Source: Symbiodinium natans
Taxonomy: Eukaryota; Sar; Dinophyceae; Suessiales; Symbiodiniaceae
Direction of reading: 5' to 3'
Length of the DNA: 64,000 nt
NCBI GenBank assembly: GCA_905221605.1
Contig: CAJNDS010002308.1
Location: forward strand, 295,001-359,000
The stretch's first letter is position 1. The number at the start of each line of letters is the position of its first letter. Made by a program: the position numbers and the translations under genes. Shown one piece after another: positions 10,853 through 22,452 of this stretch. The notes under the pieces were generated by a model. It was not told the origin of the DNA. It did not search any database and saw only the letters and a program-made list of their open reading frames with translations.

Positions 10853-11699
10853 CCTAAGCTTGGGTCTACAGTACTGCAGCTCCCACATATCACTGGTTCA
10901 GTCAGTCTTTAGGATTGAGAGTTTGAGGGTAATTATACTTCTGACCCCCCAAAAACCTGAACCACAAACCCGAAGAAAACCCCAAACCCCAAAAGCCCTT
11001 TGGGGTGGTATCGCTCACTTGCTACTCGAGGGGCCCTGACGCCTAGGTACACAATTGTATAAGGGTTTAGGGTTTAGGGTTTAAGGGTTTAGGGTTTAGG
11101 GTTGAGGGTGCAGAGTTAAGGGGAAGCCAAAATAGCCCCATGTAGCTCATGGACATTCGATGTCTTTAGGGCCACCGCAGAGCCCGAAAACCCTAAACAG
11201 CAGACCGAAACCCAACCCAGCTGCCCAGAAACCTCCCATAAACCTGATCCCGAAACCCGTACCCTAAAGCCTAAGTCTTACACACTAAACCCCAAATCCT
11301 CAACCCGAAACCCTGAACCCTAAAACCTTTTCTGCGCAGGCCCCCCAGGGCTGGTTTGAGTATCGGCTTCGACCAAGCAAGCTCTGGGACGAGCGTTGCA
11401 GTGGCCACTGGGCCACACGCAATTCATCGAGGGCTGAGGGTTTTTTGGGACTAAGAGTTTTGGGGTTTGGGGCTTCTTGGCTTCTTGGGCGGACTTTCGG
11501 GGTTGAGGGTTCGAATGTAGTAGTGCGGGAGTTTGTGTTTGCTTAAGATCGTCTCGCCCAAAGCCTGCAACGGCTACAGCGAACGGGTGGGAACAGGAAG
11601 ACCCCTCACAGGGCATAGGGGGATCCCTTCTTACCCCGTTCTGTGATCCTCTCTTGGCTCTCTGTAAGGGGGTCTTTGATGTCCCCAACAGTCCCCGAA

Positions 11700-11826
11700 T
11701 CCTAACCCTAAACCCTAAACCCTAAAGCCTAAACCCTAAACCCCAAGCCCTAAACCCTAATCCCTAAACCCTAAACCCTAAACCCTAAACCCTAAACCCT
11801 AAACCCTAAACCCTAAACCCTAAACC
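11700..11826 (-). repeat. (CCCTAAA)n array
   Basis: About seventeen units with minor variants. A possible exon after it (11827-11930) has no convincing reading and was not called. Confidence 0.95.
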
Positions 11827-12346
11827 AGAACATATACACATTGTATACGTACGCCATCCTCGTAAGGATCGTGGCATTTTAACATTGCATCGTTCAGTAC
11901 TATTCAACAAACCTAACAGATTAGGGCTTAGGGTTTAGGGTTTAGGTTTAGGGTTTAGGGTTTAGGGTCAGAGCCCAACACACCCCGTATACTAGACTTC
12001 AACCGTAAACCCTAAATACCCCTGAGTAGATCAGTACCCAATACCCCCAAGATTCTACTTAGCCCCAACGATCCCCTTAGAACTTAATCAAAGTCGTTCA
12101 GTACCCGTTTACCCCTCTAGAGCCGCAAGCCTCAAAGCCTACATACCCATAAGCCCTAAGCAGTTCAGCACCCCAGAACTTCCCCCCCCCCCCCCTCCCA
12201 ACATCATCAATCCCCAAAAGCTATAAGCCCCAGAAGGCCTCTGGAGCCTAAGCACCCCCAAAGAACTCTAAACCCAAAAAGCTTAAGTGGAGTAGCGCGG
12301 TATCCCCAAAGCAAGCACGACGTAGGGCTTGCTTGAGGCTGTAAGT

Positions 12347-12474
12347 CTTGGGGTAGTTTCACAGCCCCCTAGTATGGGCCCGAAGGGGACCCCTTACATA
12401 CCCCGTATATGCCCTAAAGAAATCCCGTACACCAGAACCATTTAAAGGAGGTATGGGATCATATTAAGGGCCCA
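12347..12474. mobile_element. Palindromic dispersed element, family M4, copy 2
   Basis: The left end has AGTTTCACAGCCCCCTAGTA then TGGGCCC; the right end has AAGGGCCCATGAAACTAAT. These are inverted with respect to each other. Confidence 0.5.
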
Positions 12475-12649
12475 TGAAACTAATCTAAACCCTATAAGCC
12501 CTAAACCCTATGAACCCTAAACCCTAAACCGAAACTACCCCTAGAGTAATAAGCTATGAGGTGGTGAGACAAAGTGCGATTTCGAGGAGACAGAGCGTCT
12601 TGGCCAGAATTCAGGGTTAGGGCTTTGGAACTAGATCCAAAACCCTCAA

Positions 12650-12722
12650 CCCTCAACCCTAAACCCTGAACCCTGAACCCTGAACCCTGAACCCTGAACC
12701 CTGAACCCTGAACCCTGTCCAG
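12650..12722 (-). repeat. (CCCTGAA)n variant array
   Basis: Eight successive units of CCCTGAA, a single-base variant of CCCTAAA, following three normal units. The variant has been amplified as a block. Confidence 0.9.
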
Positions 12723-13164
12723 ATCTCACTAGGGCCAAGGGCGCTGGCAAGGTACCGAAGCCTCAGGAGCCAAGGGTTTAGGGTTCAGGGTTCAGGGCTG
12801 AGAGTTTACTATTCAGGGTTTAGGGGTTAGGGTTTAGGGTTCAAGGGTCAGGATTTAGGACTAAGGGGTTAGGGTTTCTTTAGGGTTCAGGTTTGCTGTT
12901 TTCAGCTTTAGTTGGGGGGCCCCTCCCTCGGTCGTTCTTAGACGCAATGCTTGAGGCATGCTTCAGAATCAAGGGTTTAGGATTTAGGGTGGATTTAGGG
13001 TTTGGGGTTAAGGGTTTAGGGCACTAAACCCTAAACCCTAAAACATTCTTCTCACGTTCTGACTCTCTGCTTGCTGGACCAACCTTATGAACTCCGAGCC
13101 CCAAACCCGAAGCCCCCAACTCCCAACCCAAATTCCACCCGAAACTCTAAGCCCTAAACGGTTT

Positions 13165-13310
13165 AGGGTTCAAGGGGGGTTTAGGGTTTAGGGTTTAGGG
13201 TTGAGGGTTTAGGGTTGAGGGTTCAGGGGGGTTTAGGGTTAAGGGGGGTTTAGGGTTTAGGGTTTAGGGTTTAGGGTTTAGGGTTTAGGGTTTAGGGTTT
13301 AGGTTGCACA
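13165..13310 (+). repeat. (TTTAGGG)n array
   Basis: The left half is interrupted (GAGGG and AAGGGGGG variants) and the right half is a perfect run of about nine units. Confidence 0.95.
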
Positions 13311-13560
13311 AACGCTACGCCCCGCTCACAGCCGGCCCACAGCCCGGCAAGACTCCTTCCTGAAGCCCCCCTGCTGGGTTTCGCGGGTCGTGCTTAGTTT
13401 TTTTGGGGTTTTAACTTTCAATTCTGACGCCCACCCCCCCCCCCCCCCCCCCCCCCCCCCCTGCACCCAAAAAGCATGAGCCCCAAACCTGGACCCTAAA
13501 TGCCCGCGAGACCTAATGCCCATGAACCTGATCGCAGAAACCTCTCGCCTGCCTTTTGAG

Positions 13561-13611
13561 GAACTTCAAGGCGGTCTGCCAGGAGTGGTGCTCCGAAGAG
13601 AACTCCACAAG
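13561..13611 (+). CDS. Candidate Cys-rich exon
   Basis: The acceptor is TTGAG|G (incoming phase 2) and the donor GC in ACAAG|GCC (phase 2). The reading is NFKAVCQEWCSEENST, with CQEWC like CQEEC in the exon at 6200. A phase-0 reading is also open, so the frame is inferred from the Cys motif and the phase pattern. Confidence 0.4.
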
Positions 13612-14272
13612 GCCGGATTTAGGGTTTTGGGGATTTAGGGTTTTGGGCTTCGGCGGATGTAGGGTTTGCAGGTTTAGGGGTTTAGGGCTTGAAGGGTGTA
13701 AGGGTTTTAGAGCTAGAGGCTTTCAGTAATTCAGGGTTTGGGAACACCACGAAGTGCGCTGCGTCTTCGGGCGTCAGGGTTTTCTTTGGCTCAGGGCTTG
13801 TAGGGCTTGGGGAGGTCAGGGTTTAGTTAGGGTTTGGGGCTTTAGGGTTTGCGGGCTCAGGGACTAGGGTTTGGGGGTGTAGGGTTTAGGGTTTAGGGGT
13901 CAGGGCTAACATGGTTTTTGAGGCTTTAGGGGTGTAGCGCGTTTGGAAAGGACCTCCACGAGCCCCCTGCAGCGGCTTTCCGCCGTGAGGGGTCGCCGAC
14001 CGAGGCGTCGCAGCTTCATCGGTGATGATACTCCACCCACTGGGGCAAGCTTCGTCTACACGTTGAGTAAACCCACATATTGCGGCAAGAGGGCATCTGT
14101 GTTCAGGTGGGGTCACTTCCCGCATTCACAGGATTGGGCGATCTTTCAATCGCTGGGGCGCTCGCCTGGAGTTGGAGCTGGAGTCGAGGCATGTGCCCAG
14201 CAAGGAAGACTTCCCTCTGAGAGTCTTCAGCTTGAGCGAGGCGCAGCCCCAAGGCTTGCTGTACTGAACTGC

Positions 14273-14348
14273 TAGGGTTTAGGGTTTAGGGTTTAGGGTT
14301 TAGGGTTTAGGGTTTAGGGTTTAGGGTTTAGGGTTTAGGGTTTAGGGT
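14273..14348 (+). repeat. (TTTAGGG)n array
   Basis: About ten perfect units. The 13612-14272 stretch before it is TTTAGGG-rich with an unrecognised open stretch (13943-14275). Confidence 0.95.
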
Positions 14349-14841
14349 CATAGAGCTGTTAAGAGAGGGGGTTCAAGGGGGGTGTGCAACCCAAAGGTGC
14401 CCGAATACTCCCCACTACTCCCTCCTACACCCCTAAAACCCTAAAACCCTAAACCCCCTAGACCCCCTAAACCCCCTAAGACCCCCAAACCAAAGGGACC
14501 ATATTTGTTTAGGGTTTAGGGTTTGGGGTTTGGGGTTTAGGGTTTAGGGTTTGAGGTCAGGGTTTAGGGTTTAGGGTTTTGGAGAAGTGACCACATGTTT
14601 TCAGCAGGATTAAGACCCCTAAACTCTAGAAGCCCGAACCCACCTAAGCCCACCTTAGAGCTCTTGACATACGACCACAGAAGCCCAGACAACCCCAAAC
14701 TCGAAGCACTAAACCCTAAACCCTGAACTCCAACCCCTAGACCCTAAATTCTGAACTCCAACCTCTAAGCCGTCTAAACCCTAAACCCTGGACCCTAAAC
14801 CCTAAACCCTAAACCCTCATGCACACCGCGCCTCGGCCCAG

Positions 14842-14896
14842 GTTCTGCAGCATCGACATCAGCGGGCGCAAGACTCCTGGCAGCAAATGTCCACCA
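14842..14896 (+). CDS. Candidate Cys-rich exon
   Basis: The acceptor is GCCCAG|G with incoming phase 2. The reading is FCSIDISGRKTPGSKCPP. CCCTAAA repeats lie upstream (14710-14818) and a TTTAGGG array directly downstream (14909). The donor is uncertain (several GC options). No family is recognised. Confidence 0.4.
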
Positions 14897-14908
14897 GCCT
14901 TGCTAGCT

Positions 14909-15022
14909 AGGGTTTAGGGTTTAGGGTTTAGGGTTTAGGGTTTAGGGTTTAGGGTTTAGGGTTTAGCGTTTAGCGTTTAGCGTTTAGCGTTTAGGGTTTA
15001 GGGTTTAGGGTTTAGGGTTTAG
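14909..15022 (+). repeat. (TTTAGGG)n array with TTTAGCG block
   Basis: A perfect array with a block of four identical TTTAGCG variant units in its centre (about 14965-14993). Confidence 0.95.
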
Positions 15023-15115
15023 GAATTAGCCACCCCGAAATCCTCAATCCTAAGCCCCAAGCCCTGGACCCCTAAAATCCCTGGACCCTAATTAATGCGC
15101 AAACCGTCAAGAGCC

Positions 15116-15185
15116 CCAAGGGTCCATGCATCTTATGCCTTAGGCCTCAAAGTCCGTAGATAGGAAGGACTGTGAGGCCCAACTA
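15116..15185. mobile_element. Dispersed element, family M1, copy 4
   Basis: It has GGGTCCATGCATCTTATGCC, then GGCCTCAAAGTCC, TAGGAAGGACT and GGCCCAACTATTCCC, the M1 order in a diverged form. Confidence 0.45.
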
Positions 15186-15777
15186 TTCCCGATTTAGGCG
15201 CCCTAAATCCTAAACCCTAAACCCTAAACCCTAAACCCCATATTTTGGTACATGGACCCTTAGGGGGGACGGATCTGCAACTGGGGGGGTGTCTTGGTCG
15301 CTAGCTTTGGGCATCCTCGAGCCGCTATCCCTCAGACCCTAGACCCTGAACGCCACACCCTAAAACCCTAAACCCTAAACCCTAAACGCTAAACCCTAAA
15401 CCCTAACCCTAAACCCTAAACCCTAATTAATAAACCCTGAACCCGAAACCCTAAAAGGAGTGGGTTGAGTTTTTTGGCTTCTTTAGCCTTCGCAGGGCTC
15501 AGTGCATCTAGGGCTTTGTCCTAGAGCTTTACCCCAAGAAGCCTGAAGCCGCCCCTCTGCATGCGAAACATTCCCAGAGCCCAAAACGCAGGAATCGGGA
15601 AACCAACATGTAAGGCAGTGCCGTGCTCCTACCGTCTAGGAGCGCCTACAGGGTTGAGCGTTCAGGGTTCAGGGCTTTGAGGGCCACCAGTTTTCCGAGG
15701 TCGAGGTCCAGGAGCTTCGAACAGGCTCTGATGCAACTCCGAGGGCCCCCCCCCCCTCCGTTTAGGGAGAGGTTTTG

Positions 15778-15850
15778 GTTTAGGGTTTAGGGTTTAGGGT
15801 TTAGGGTTTAGGGTTTAGGGTTTAGGGTTTAGGGTTTAGGGTTTAGGGTT
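15778..15850 (+). repeat. (TTTAGGG)n array
   Basis: About ten perfect units that mark the left edge of a long repeat-free island. Confidence 0.95.
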
Positions 15851-17650
15851 TTAGGGGCTTAGATTCCTTTCAGCATGCTGGTGAGCTTCTGATGGTTTTG
15901 TCGTGACTGATAATAACAAGGGACGGCAGTATCCCTGTCTTGAGAAACGCCCTGTTTTTGGCACTGCCCGTTTCACCCATGGCTCCGCAGGCGCCAGCGG
16001 GAAGCGGGCTCTTCTTAGGAACATGGTTCCACCGATAACCTCAGTGGTACATGCAAATCTTGGTCCCTCTGATGCTGATAACCTCAGTCGTTCCACGTCC
16101 GACGTCCACATGCAAATCTTGCAATTGCAAAATTATGACCTCAGTGCCTTCACCCTCTGCGCAAGTCTTGGACGTTCTTGTTTCCTATACTGTTCTTTGA
16201 TCTTGAATCGAATTGAGAGTGGGGGACCTTAGGTTGGGCCGGGCATTCATCGTCTTGGGGAGTAGGTTGCGCATTGGGTTCGGCGCGATACTGAGGAGAT
16301 CCAGGCCTGCCAGCTGTGTGGGCCTCCCACAGAAATCTGTAGTCTGGGCCTGGTGGCCCGCTGGCAGACCGTGAGACATGGTGGTCCAAGTGGGCCGGCG
16401 GCCAGGCTGCCTTGATGTAGTTCGCTGCGCGCTGGGGCAGCACCCCCCTTTTGACAAGGTTGGGCTTCGTGCTCGTTGGCGATCTAGCTGAACGGCCAGG
16501 TGCTTCAGCTGTAGTGTGGTGCATAGCCTAGCCAAAGGTGGCTGCGCCGGCGCCTTCTTTTTGATCCTGAGTGTCTGAATGCGTGTTTGAGTTTGCTCCT
16601 CGTTCTCTGGCAGACTGTGAGTCTGCATGCTACCCCCCCCCCCCCCGAACGACCAAGCTGGGACAGGCCCATCGTGAATTGTTGTGCTCAGGAAATCTTG
16701 TGCCTGCGGCTTGAAGGCCTGAATGAGGAGGAAGACGCGGTTTCGGAGGCGGAGTCGTTGATTGAGAACGAAAAATTCGGAGGAGGAGGAGGACGAGGAC
16801 GAGGATTCGCTGGCTCGAATCTTCCAAAATCCTGTCTCAAAGCCAAGGGCCTTTTTGTATTGTATCAGTGAACTCGTGAACTGTTGCTAAGCGTTTTGTC
16901 TCACCTCCAAAGACCCCACTTCTGGACCCCCAAGTACTATGAATATGAATTGAGAAAAAGGGAAAGAGGTGAAGGAATGCGTGAACACGACTCACGTTTT
17001 TTGTACAGCATTAAGCGCGCCGTAAACATCCTTTATCGCGCGCTCCCAATGTACTAGCGAATGAGAAATGAGTGTACGAAGAGAGACGTGAATGCAAATG
17101 ATATTCTGAGAGCGCGCAATAAATTTGCTTAATTGTAAGAACGCGCGAACGAAGAGTATGCGCAAGAATGATGTTTTCACACGCCGCTCTTGCGAATGAG
17201 TTTTGTAAACTCGTGAATGACATCAACATACGAATGAAAGGAACGACGATACATTATTGCCAAAATGAATATGAAATTGGAACATTTATTATCTCATGGC
17301 CCTTTATTCATATATGATTAGCCCTTACATTAAAATTTAAAAAGCGCGGGGAAATCAGTCGCTTGCAAATGCACCCCATAGAAGTCCGAAAAACAGACCC
17401 CATTGACAGATGTCCAAGTTCCAAATGAAAGAAGTGGATCAGCGAAGCGAATGGACATTGGATGTCAAGAAGATGTACTAAACGGCCCATGTATTAGTAG
17501 CATATTGTACGTCCTTTATTCACTTCATTCGTTGCGATTTTTCTCTTCATTCTATGAACCTTGTCTTTTCCCTTTCCTCCATTATTTTGTACGCTTCATG
17601 CCTTTAATCTTATAAGGGCATCTCTACAAGTTGACAATTATCAACCTTAA
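15851..17650. other. Repeat-free island, probably an insertion
   Basis: About 1.8 kb with no telomere-type units, while the flanks have one every few hundred bases. The left half is GC-rich with long open stretches on both strands (+ 15903-16232; - 16150-16628) that match nothing I recognise. The right half (16900-17640) is AT-rich with repeated GCGCGC/GAACGAA-like words. A partial tandem repeat (ATAACCTCAGT... CATGCAAATCTTG) sits at about 16034-16125. It could be a decayed mobile element or an older unique intron piece. Confidence 0.5.
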
Positions 17651-17708
17651 ACTAAGCCATAGACCCTACGCCCTAAAACCCTAGAACCCTAAACCCTCAA
17701 CCCTAACC

Positions 17709-17715
17709 CACCCCG

Positions 17716-17760
<45 letters not shown>

Positions 17761-17790
17761 ACACCCCCCCCCCACCACCCCCCCCCCACA
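17709..17790. repeat. Long poly-C tract
   Basis: A nearly pure C run of about 50 bases followed by C runs broken by A. It can be open for long distances in some frames, giving spurious Gly-rich proteins on the minus strand. Confidence 0.95.
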
Positions 17791-18135
17791 CCCGAAAACC
17801 AACAAACACAAACCACACAACACCCACACACAAACACACACACACAACAAACACACCAAAAAAACCCACACCCACACCCACACCCACACGCACACCGCCC
17901 AGCACAGCACACGCACACGCACATGCACTGCACACGCAACGCACACGCCCCACGCCACACGCACACGCACACGCACAATCACACGCACAGGACACGCACC
18001 CCGCACACGCACACACGCACACACGCACACACGCACACACGCACCCACGCACACACGCACACACGCACCCACGCACCCACGCACCCACGCACCCACGCAC
18101 CCACGCACCCACGCACCCACGCAACCACGCAACCA

Positions 18136-18234
<99 letters not shown>

Positions 18235-18245
18235 GCGCGCGCGCA
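17791..18245. repeat. AC/ACGC microsatellite tract
   Basis: Successive blocks of CA, CACACG, CCCACG and finally about 27 ACGC units, ending in a CG run. The whole tract is purine/pyrimidine alternating, so Z-DNA formation is plausible. Open frames across it are artefacts. Confidence 0.95.
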
Positions 18246-18596
18246 GACAAAAAAAAAAAACATACCCTAAACGTTCGACCCTAAGGCACTGAAGCCATGA
18301 ACTCTAATGCCCTAAACGCCAAATACTTAACTTCTTGGAACCCTCAAACACTCTAAACCCTCAAGTCTGAACCTGATACCCGATAACACCTTTAGCCCTA
18401 ACCCTAAAACCCTCTAGGCCCGAAACTTCTTCACCCTAAACTCTAGAACTCGAAACTCGAACCTCTGAACCCTAAAACCCTAAACCCCAAACCCTAAACC
18501 CCAAACCCCAAACCCTAAACCCCAAACCCTAAACCCTAAACCTCTAAAACCCCTTAGCGCCCTCGAACCTCTTCAGCCAAGGAATCCATGCTGTAG

Positions 18597-18651
18597 GCGC
18601 TCCACCACCTGCGAGGACTTCGAAACTGCGGGCCGAAAGCCGGCTGAATTC
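18597..18651 (+). CDS. Candidate Cys-rich exon
   Basis: The acceptor is TGTAG|G with incoming phase 2. The reading is RSTTCEDFETAGRKPAEF. CCCTAAA units lie upstream (18480-18545) and TTTAGGG starts at 18655. The donor is uncertain. An internal AG|GAC could give a shorter exon resembling the first exon of a discoidin module (GRKPA), but this is weak. Confidence 0.4.
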
Positions 18652-19494
18652 GGGTTTAGGGTTTAGGGTTTGGAGTTTAGGGTTTAGGGTTTCGGGTTTC
18701 GGGTTTCGGGTTTCGGGTTTCGGAGGGCTCGGGTGCAAGGTTCAGGGTTCTTGGGGTTAGAGGGGGTTTCAGGAGCAGCGATGTATAGCTTCATATTCGG
18801 ATGATATGCAGGGTTGCATGTACCCCAAACCACTCCAGCAATAAGCATCCAGGAGCCACGGGCGCAGGCTTGTCTAAGCCCTGAACACTTTGGGTGCGTG
18901 TGCCTTTAGAGGTCTTATAGTTTTGGGGAGCGACCACCTGAAATGCCAGACTTATATCACCCTCCTCAGGACCCTGAAAACCCTACTTCTAACTTGAAGG
19001 CTGCTACTTGTAGGGTTGGACGTCAAAGTTCAAAGGCTTCCTATAAAGTAGCTTCGGGCCCCAAGTACCTTAGTGGGGTCCTTCTTATAAGGGGATCCTG
19101 CTATTCGGGGATCTATATTTGGGCCCCCGATTTTCGTAAACACCCATATAGAAGCCTTAGGGAAAGTCTAAACCCATGCCCCGTTGCCACGCCGATGTCC
19201 CACGGCTCGCGCCTCGGAGCTCAGGCGAATATCGGATCTTCAAGCATCAGGCACGAGGGTTTAGGGCTTAGGGTTCAGGGTTCAGGGTTTAGAGTTTATG
19301 GGGTGTTGCTTCCGATGGTTTCCCTAAACCACGAAACCCTAAACTCGAAAAAGGTAGACCCTAAACCCTAGACCCGAAATCCTAAAAGCTCAGCAAGTCT
19401 CGGATTTATTTTGGGGGGCGCGTTCGTTGGAATGCTGCATTGTGCGCTAAAGTCGCCCAATGTCCCTAATGAGGGCTTAAGGTTTATAGGGTAT

Positions 19495-19612
19495 CAGGGC
19501 CGCTACATGGTACCTTAATTTGGTCCCGTAGAGGGTTCTGAGGTAAGGGCCCTATGAAGGGGTATATCAGGGGTTCGATTTTAATGGCCCATACCAAGGG
19601 ACCAGCAAACTA
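19495..19612. mobile_element. Palindromic dispersed element, family M4, copy 3
   Basis: The left end has GCTACATGGTACCTTAATTT then GGTCCC; the right end has GGCCCATACCAAGGGACCAG. It shares GAGGGTTCTGAGGTA with copy 1. Confidence 0.5.
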
Positions 19613-20073
19613 CCGTAAACCCTAAACTTTAGACCCTAAACCAATACCCTAAGATGGTTTAGTTATTCGTCCCCAAGTCCTCTACAAGTCCCTTAGTCCC
19701 AAAGCCTTGCACCCTGCGCCCTTACGTAGAGAGCTTTTGGGGTTTAGGGTTTAGGGTAACGTTGGATGTACTTCCCTCTTACTTTGGCTTGCTTTGTCAG
19801 GCCCTGACCATAACCCCGAAGCCCACAGAACCTATCAAGCAGCAGGGTTTTAGGGTTTATGGTTTAGGTTTAGGGTTTATATAGGGTGTAGGGGTTCTGC
19901 TATAAAGCCTCCCTTAACCCCCCAAGCCCTCAAAACTGGGCGTAGGGTAGTTTAGGCCAGCTGTTTGTTTGGGTTTAGGGGTCAGGGTTCGGAGGTTAGG
20001 GTTCGGGTTTAGGGTTTAGGGTTTAGGGTTCAGAGGGTAGGGTTCAGGGTTTAGGGTTTCGGCCGCCGGTGAG

Positions 20074-20139
20074 GATCATTACGTGGGCATGCAGTGCGAT
20101 GACGCTCTGAAGCAAGGAGACAAAGTCTCAGAGGATACG
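20074..20139 (+). CDS. Candidate exon with donor GTTTAGGG
   Basis: The acceptor is GTGAG|GAT in phase 0 and the reading is 22 open codons: DHYVGMQCDDALKQGDKVSE then DT. The donor is GTTTAGGG, the first bases of a long TTTAGGG array, in phase 0. Candidate exons at 42492 and 52930 use the same donor. The protein family is not recognised. Confidence 0.5.
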
Positions 20140-20248
20140 GTTTAGGGTTTAGGGTTTAGGGTTTAGGGTTTAGGGTTTAAGGTTTAGGGTTTAGGTAGGG
20201 TTTAGGGTTTAGGGTTTAGGATTTAGGGTTTAGGGTTTAGGGTTGGGA
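20140..20248 (+). repeat. (TTTAGGG)n array abutting a candidate donor
   Basis: The array begins at the base after the proposed exon and contains about fourteen units with a few indels. Confidence 0.9.
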
Positions 20249-20273
20249 TGTTCCCCCTTATACTATCATTCAT

Positions 20274-20321
<48 letters not shown>

Positions 20322-20370
20322 TACTATAATCCCGATTAAGGACTGTTGGTACAAAGGGGGAACATCCCAA
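20245..20370. mobile_element. Palindromic element, family M2, with a long G tract
   Basis: The left arm is GGGATGTTCCCCCTTATACT and the right arm is ATTAAGGACTGTTGGTACAA followed by GGGGGAACATCCC, its inverted copy. The loop holds a G run of about 45 bases (20275-20320). Confidence 0.7.
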
Positions 20371-20702
20371 GGTTTAGGGTTGAGCAGTCTGCCTTTACTT
20401 TTGCTTCTACCCAAGAGAAGGTTTAGGGATAAATTAGGGCTGAATTGGGGTCTACCCCTAACCCCCAGCCCCCTAACCCTTAATCATTAACCCTAACCTC
20501 AAATGCTCACAGGTACAGTTGCCAGTGCCTGACGCACCCAAGGCCGACCTCTAAAGATGTGTTGGAAATGCCTCAGGGATTCGGGTTTAGGGTTTAGGGT
20601 TAGGGTTTATGGTTTAGGGTTTAGAGTTTAGGGTTTAGGGTTTAGAGTTTAGGGTTTAGGGTTTAGGGTTTAGGGTTTAGGGCAACAGAACCCTCATCTC
20701 AG

Positions 20703-20762
20703 GATGGTTCCAAGTGCCTCATCCTCTCCTGGAAATTCAACATCATCGGCCAGTTCCCGAAG
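20703..20762 (+). CDS. Candidate exon, phase 0-0
   Basis: The acceptor is TCTCAG|GAT and the proposed donor GA in CCGAAG|GAT. The reading is DGSKCLILSWKFNIIGQFPK, 20 codons with good third-position C/G bias. It is not flanked in the usual order: a TTTAGGG array lies upstream and CCCTAAA downstream. No family is recognised. Confidence 0.45.
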
Positions 20763-21327
20763 GATGTGGCGGCAGAGTGGTCTTGACGCAATCTGGGGGA
20801 TGTAGCTTTGAGGTTGCATAAGCCCTAAACCCTAAATCCGAAACCCTAAACCCCAAACCCCTCGACTCAACCCCTACACCCCTAAACCTAAGCCCCAAGA
20901 TCCTGAGGGTTTCGAACGATTCGTGGCCGCAGGCCTCGAAGGTTTGGGGTTGTTTAGGGTTTAGGGTGTAAGGTTTAGGGTTTAGGGTTTAGAGTTTACC
21001 GTTTGGGGTTTGGGGTTTAGGGTTTGGGGTTTTCTTAACTTGGGTTTCCAGCAGAACGTGGCCGCATATTTGGCGTAATTTGCCAGCTGTTTGTTAGAGG
21101 TTAGTGCTCAGGGCTCAGGGTTTAGGGTTAAGGTTTCATTGTTGTAGCGAATGTTGGGTTTCAGGAGACAAGGGTTTACGTTTTTTTGGGCCTGAACCCT
21201 AAACCCTAAACCCTAAACCCTAAACCCTAAACCCTATGTAGGGCTTTTAGGACTTTAGGGCTTGAGGTTCTTAGGGCTCAGTGTTGAGGGCTGCGGCGCT
21301 TTACCGCAACCTTGGTTCCTTAGCCGC

Positions 21328-21412
21328 CTGTTTAGGGTTTAGGGTTTAGGGTTTAGGGTTTAGGGTTTAGGGTTTAGGGTTTAGGGTTTAGGGTTTAGGG
21401 TTTAGGGTTTAG
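21328..21412 (+). repeat. (TTTAGGG)n array
   Basis: About twelve perfect units. The wider 20763-22452 interval shows only repeat arrays and unrecognised sequence. Confidence 0.95.
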
Positions 21413-22452
21413 GGAAAACTTTTAGCAAGGTGCCAAAGTGCAGCCACGAGAGTGGGACTTCTTTTGTGGGTCGATTTAGGGTTTCGGGTAGACTTTAATT
21501 TCAGTTCCGACAAGCACGCAGTCATGACTCTTTTTTGAGGGTTTAGGGTTTAGGGCTAGGGCATGCTAAGTCCTAAACCCCAAACCCTAAACCCTAAAGC
21601 CTAAACCTGGAAACTAGGTCTTGCCGCGCGGGCTGCGACAGCACAGATTGCCACGCCTTCACCCTGCCGCAGCCTCAGACTTTAAGCCCGAAGCCTTCAC
21701 ACCCCAAGGGGTTTAGGGTTCAGGGATTAGGGTTTAGGGTTTAGGGTTTAGGGTTTAGGGCAACGTCCCAACCCTGAAACCTCCAAATGCAACATGAACC
21801 ATACTCCCTAAAGCCCGCCTAATCCCTGTACCAGAAACCGCAAACCCTATATCCCGAAACCCTATTCCCCTCCAACCCCAAGACCTCAAGCACAAAAGCA
21901 GCCTAGGAGAACCCTACAGCGCCCAAATGCGTTTAGGGTTTAGGGTTTAGGGTTTAGGGTTTAGGGTTTAGGGTTTAGGGTTTAGAGTTTAGCGTTTAGG
22001 GGTTAGCCCATCCATCAAGCTGAGGCAAGGCTCAGCCCTAAACCCTACACCCTGGCCACTACTTTGCGCAAGTCTGCAAGTCTAGCTATTGGGTTTCCTT
22101 TTGGCACACCATCTTTGTCATAGCTGGGTGCCATTTTACATTTTAAGGGTCCTTAAACCCAATAAGGAGTATACATTTAAATTGTTAAGATTTTCCCTGA
22201 ACTAGTCATGCTGGCTCCACTTGTACGTCCCAGAAGAGGCGCTTTGGGTAATTTGGGTTTCGGTCCCCCGCAGCTACACCCTCTCCCTTGTAGAACTAGC
22301 CAACCCAAACCCTTAACAAGAATATGGTTGCTGCGCCACCAGGTCCCGAAACCCCTAAACCCCTAAACCCCTAAACCCTAAACCCTAAACCCTAAACCCT
22401 AAACAGGTTAGATACAGTTCTTTGGCTGACCAGAAGCCTTTCTATACCCGAG

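Noticed and set aside
16150-16628. Minus-strand frames of 124 and 147 codons
   Set aside because: Two overlapping frames on the same strand plus open plus-strand frames indicate GC-driven openness. No recognisable domain or splice signal.
17681-18270. Long open frames on both strands giving Cys/Val-Arg or His-Thr proteins
   Set aside because: They are translations of the AC/ACGC and poly-C tracts; the repeats simply lack stop codons.
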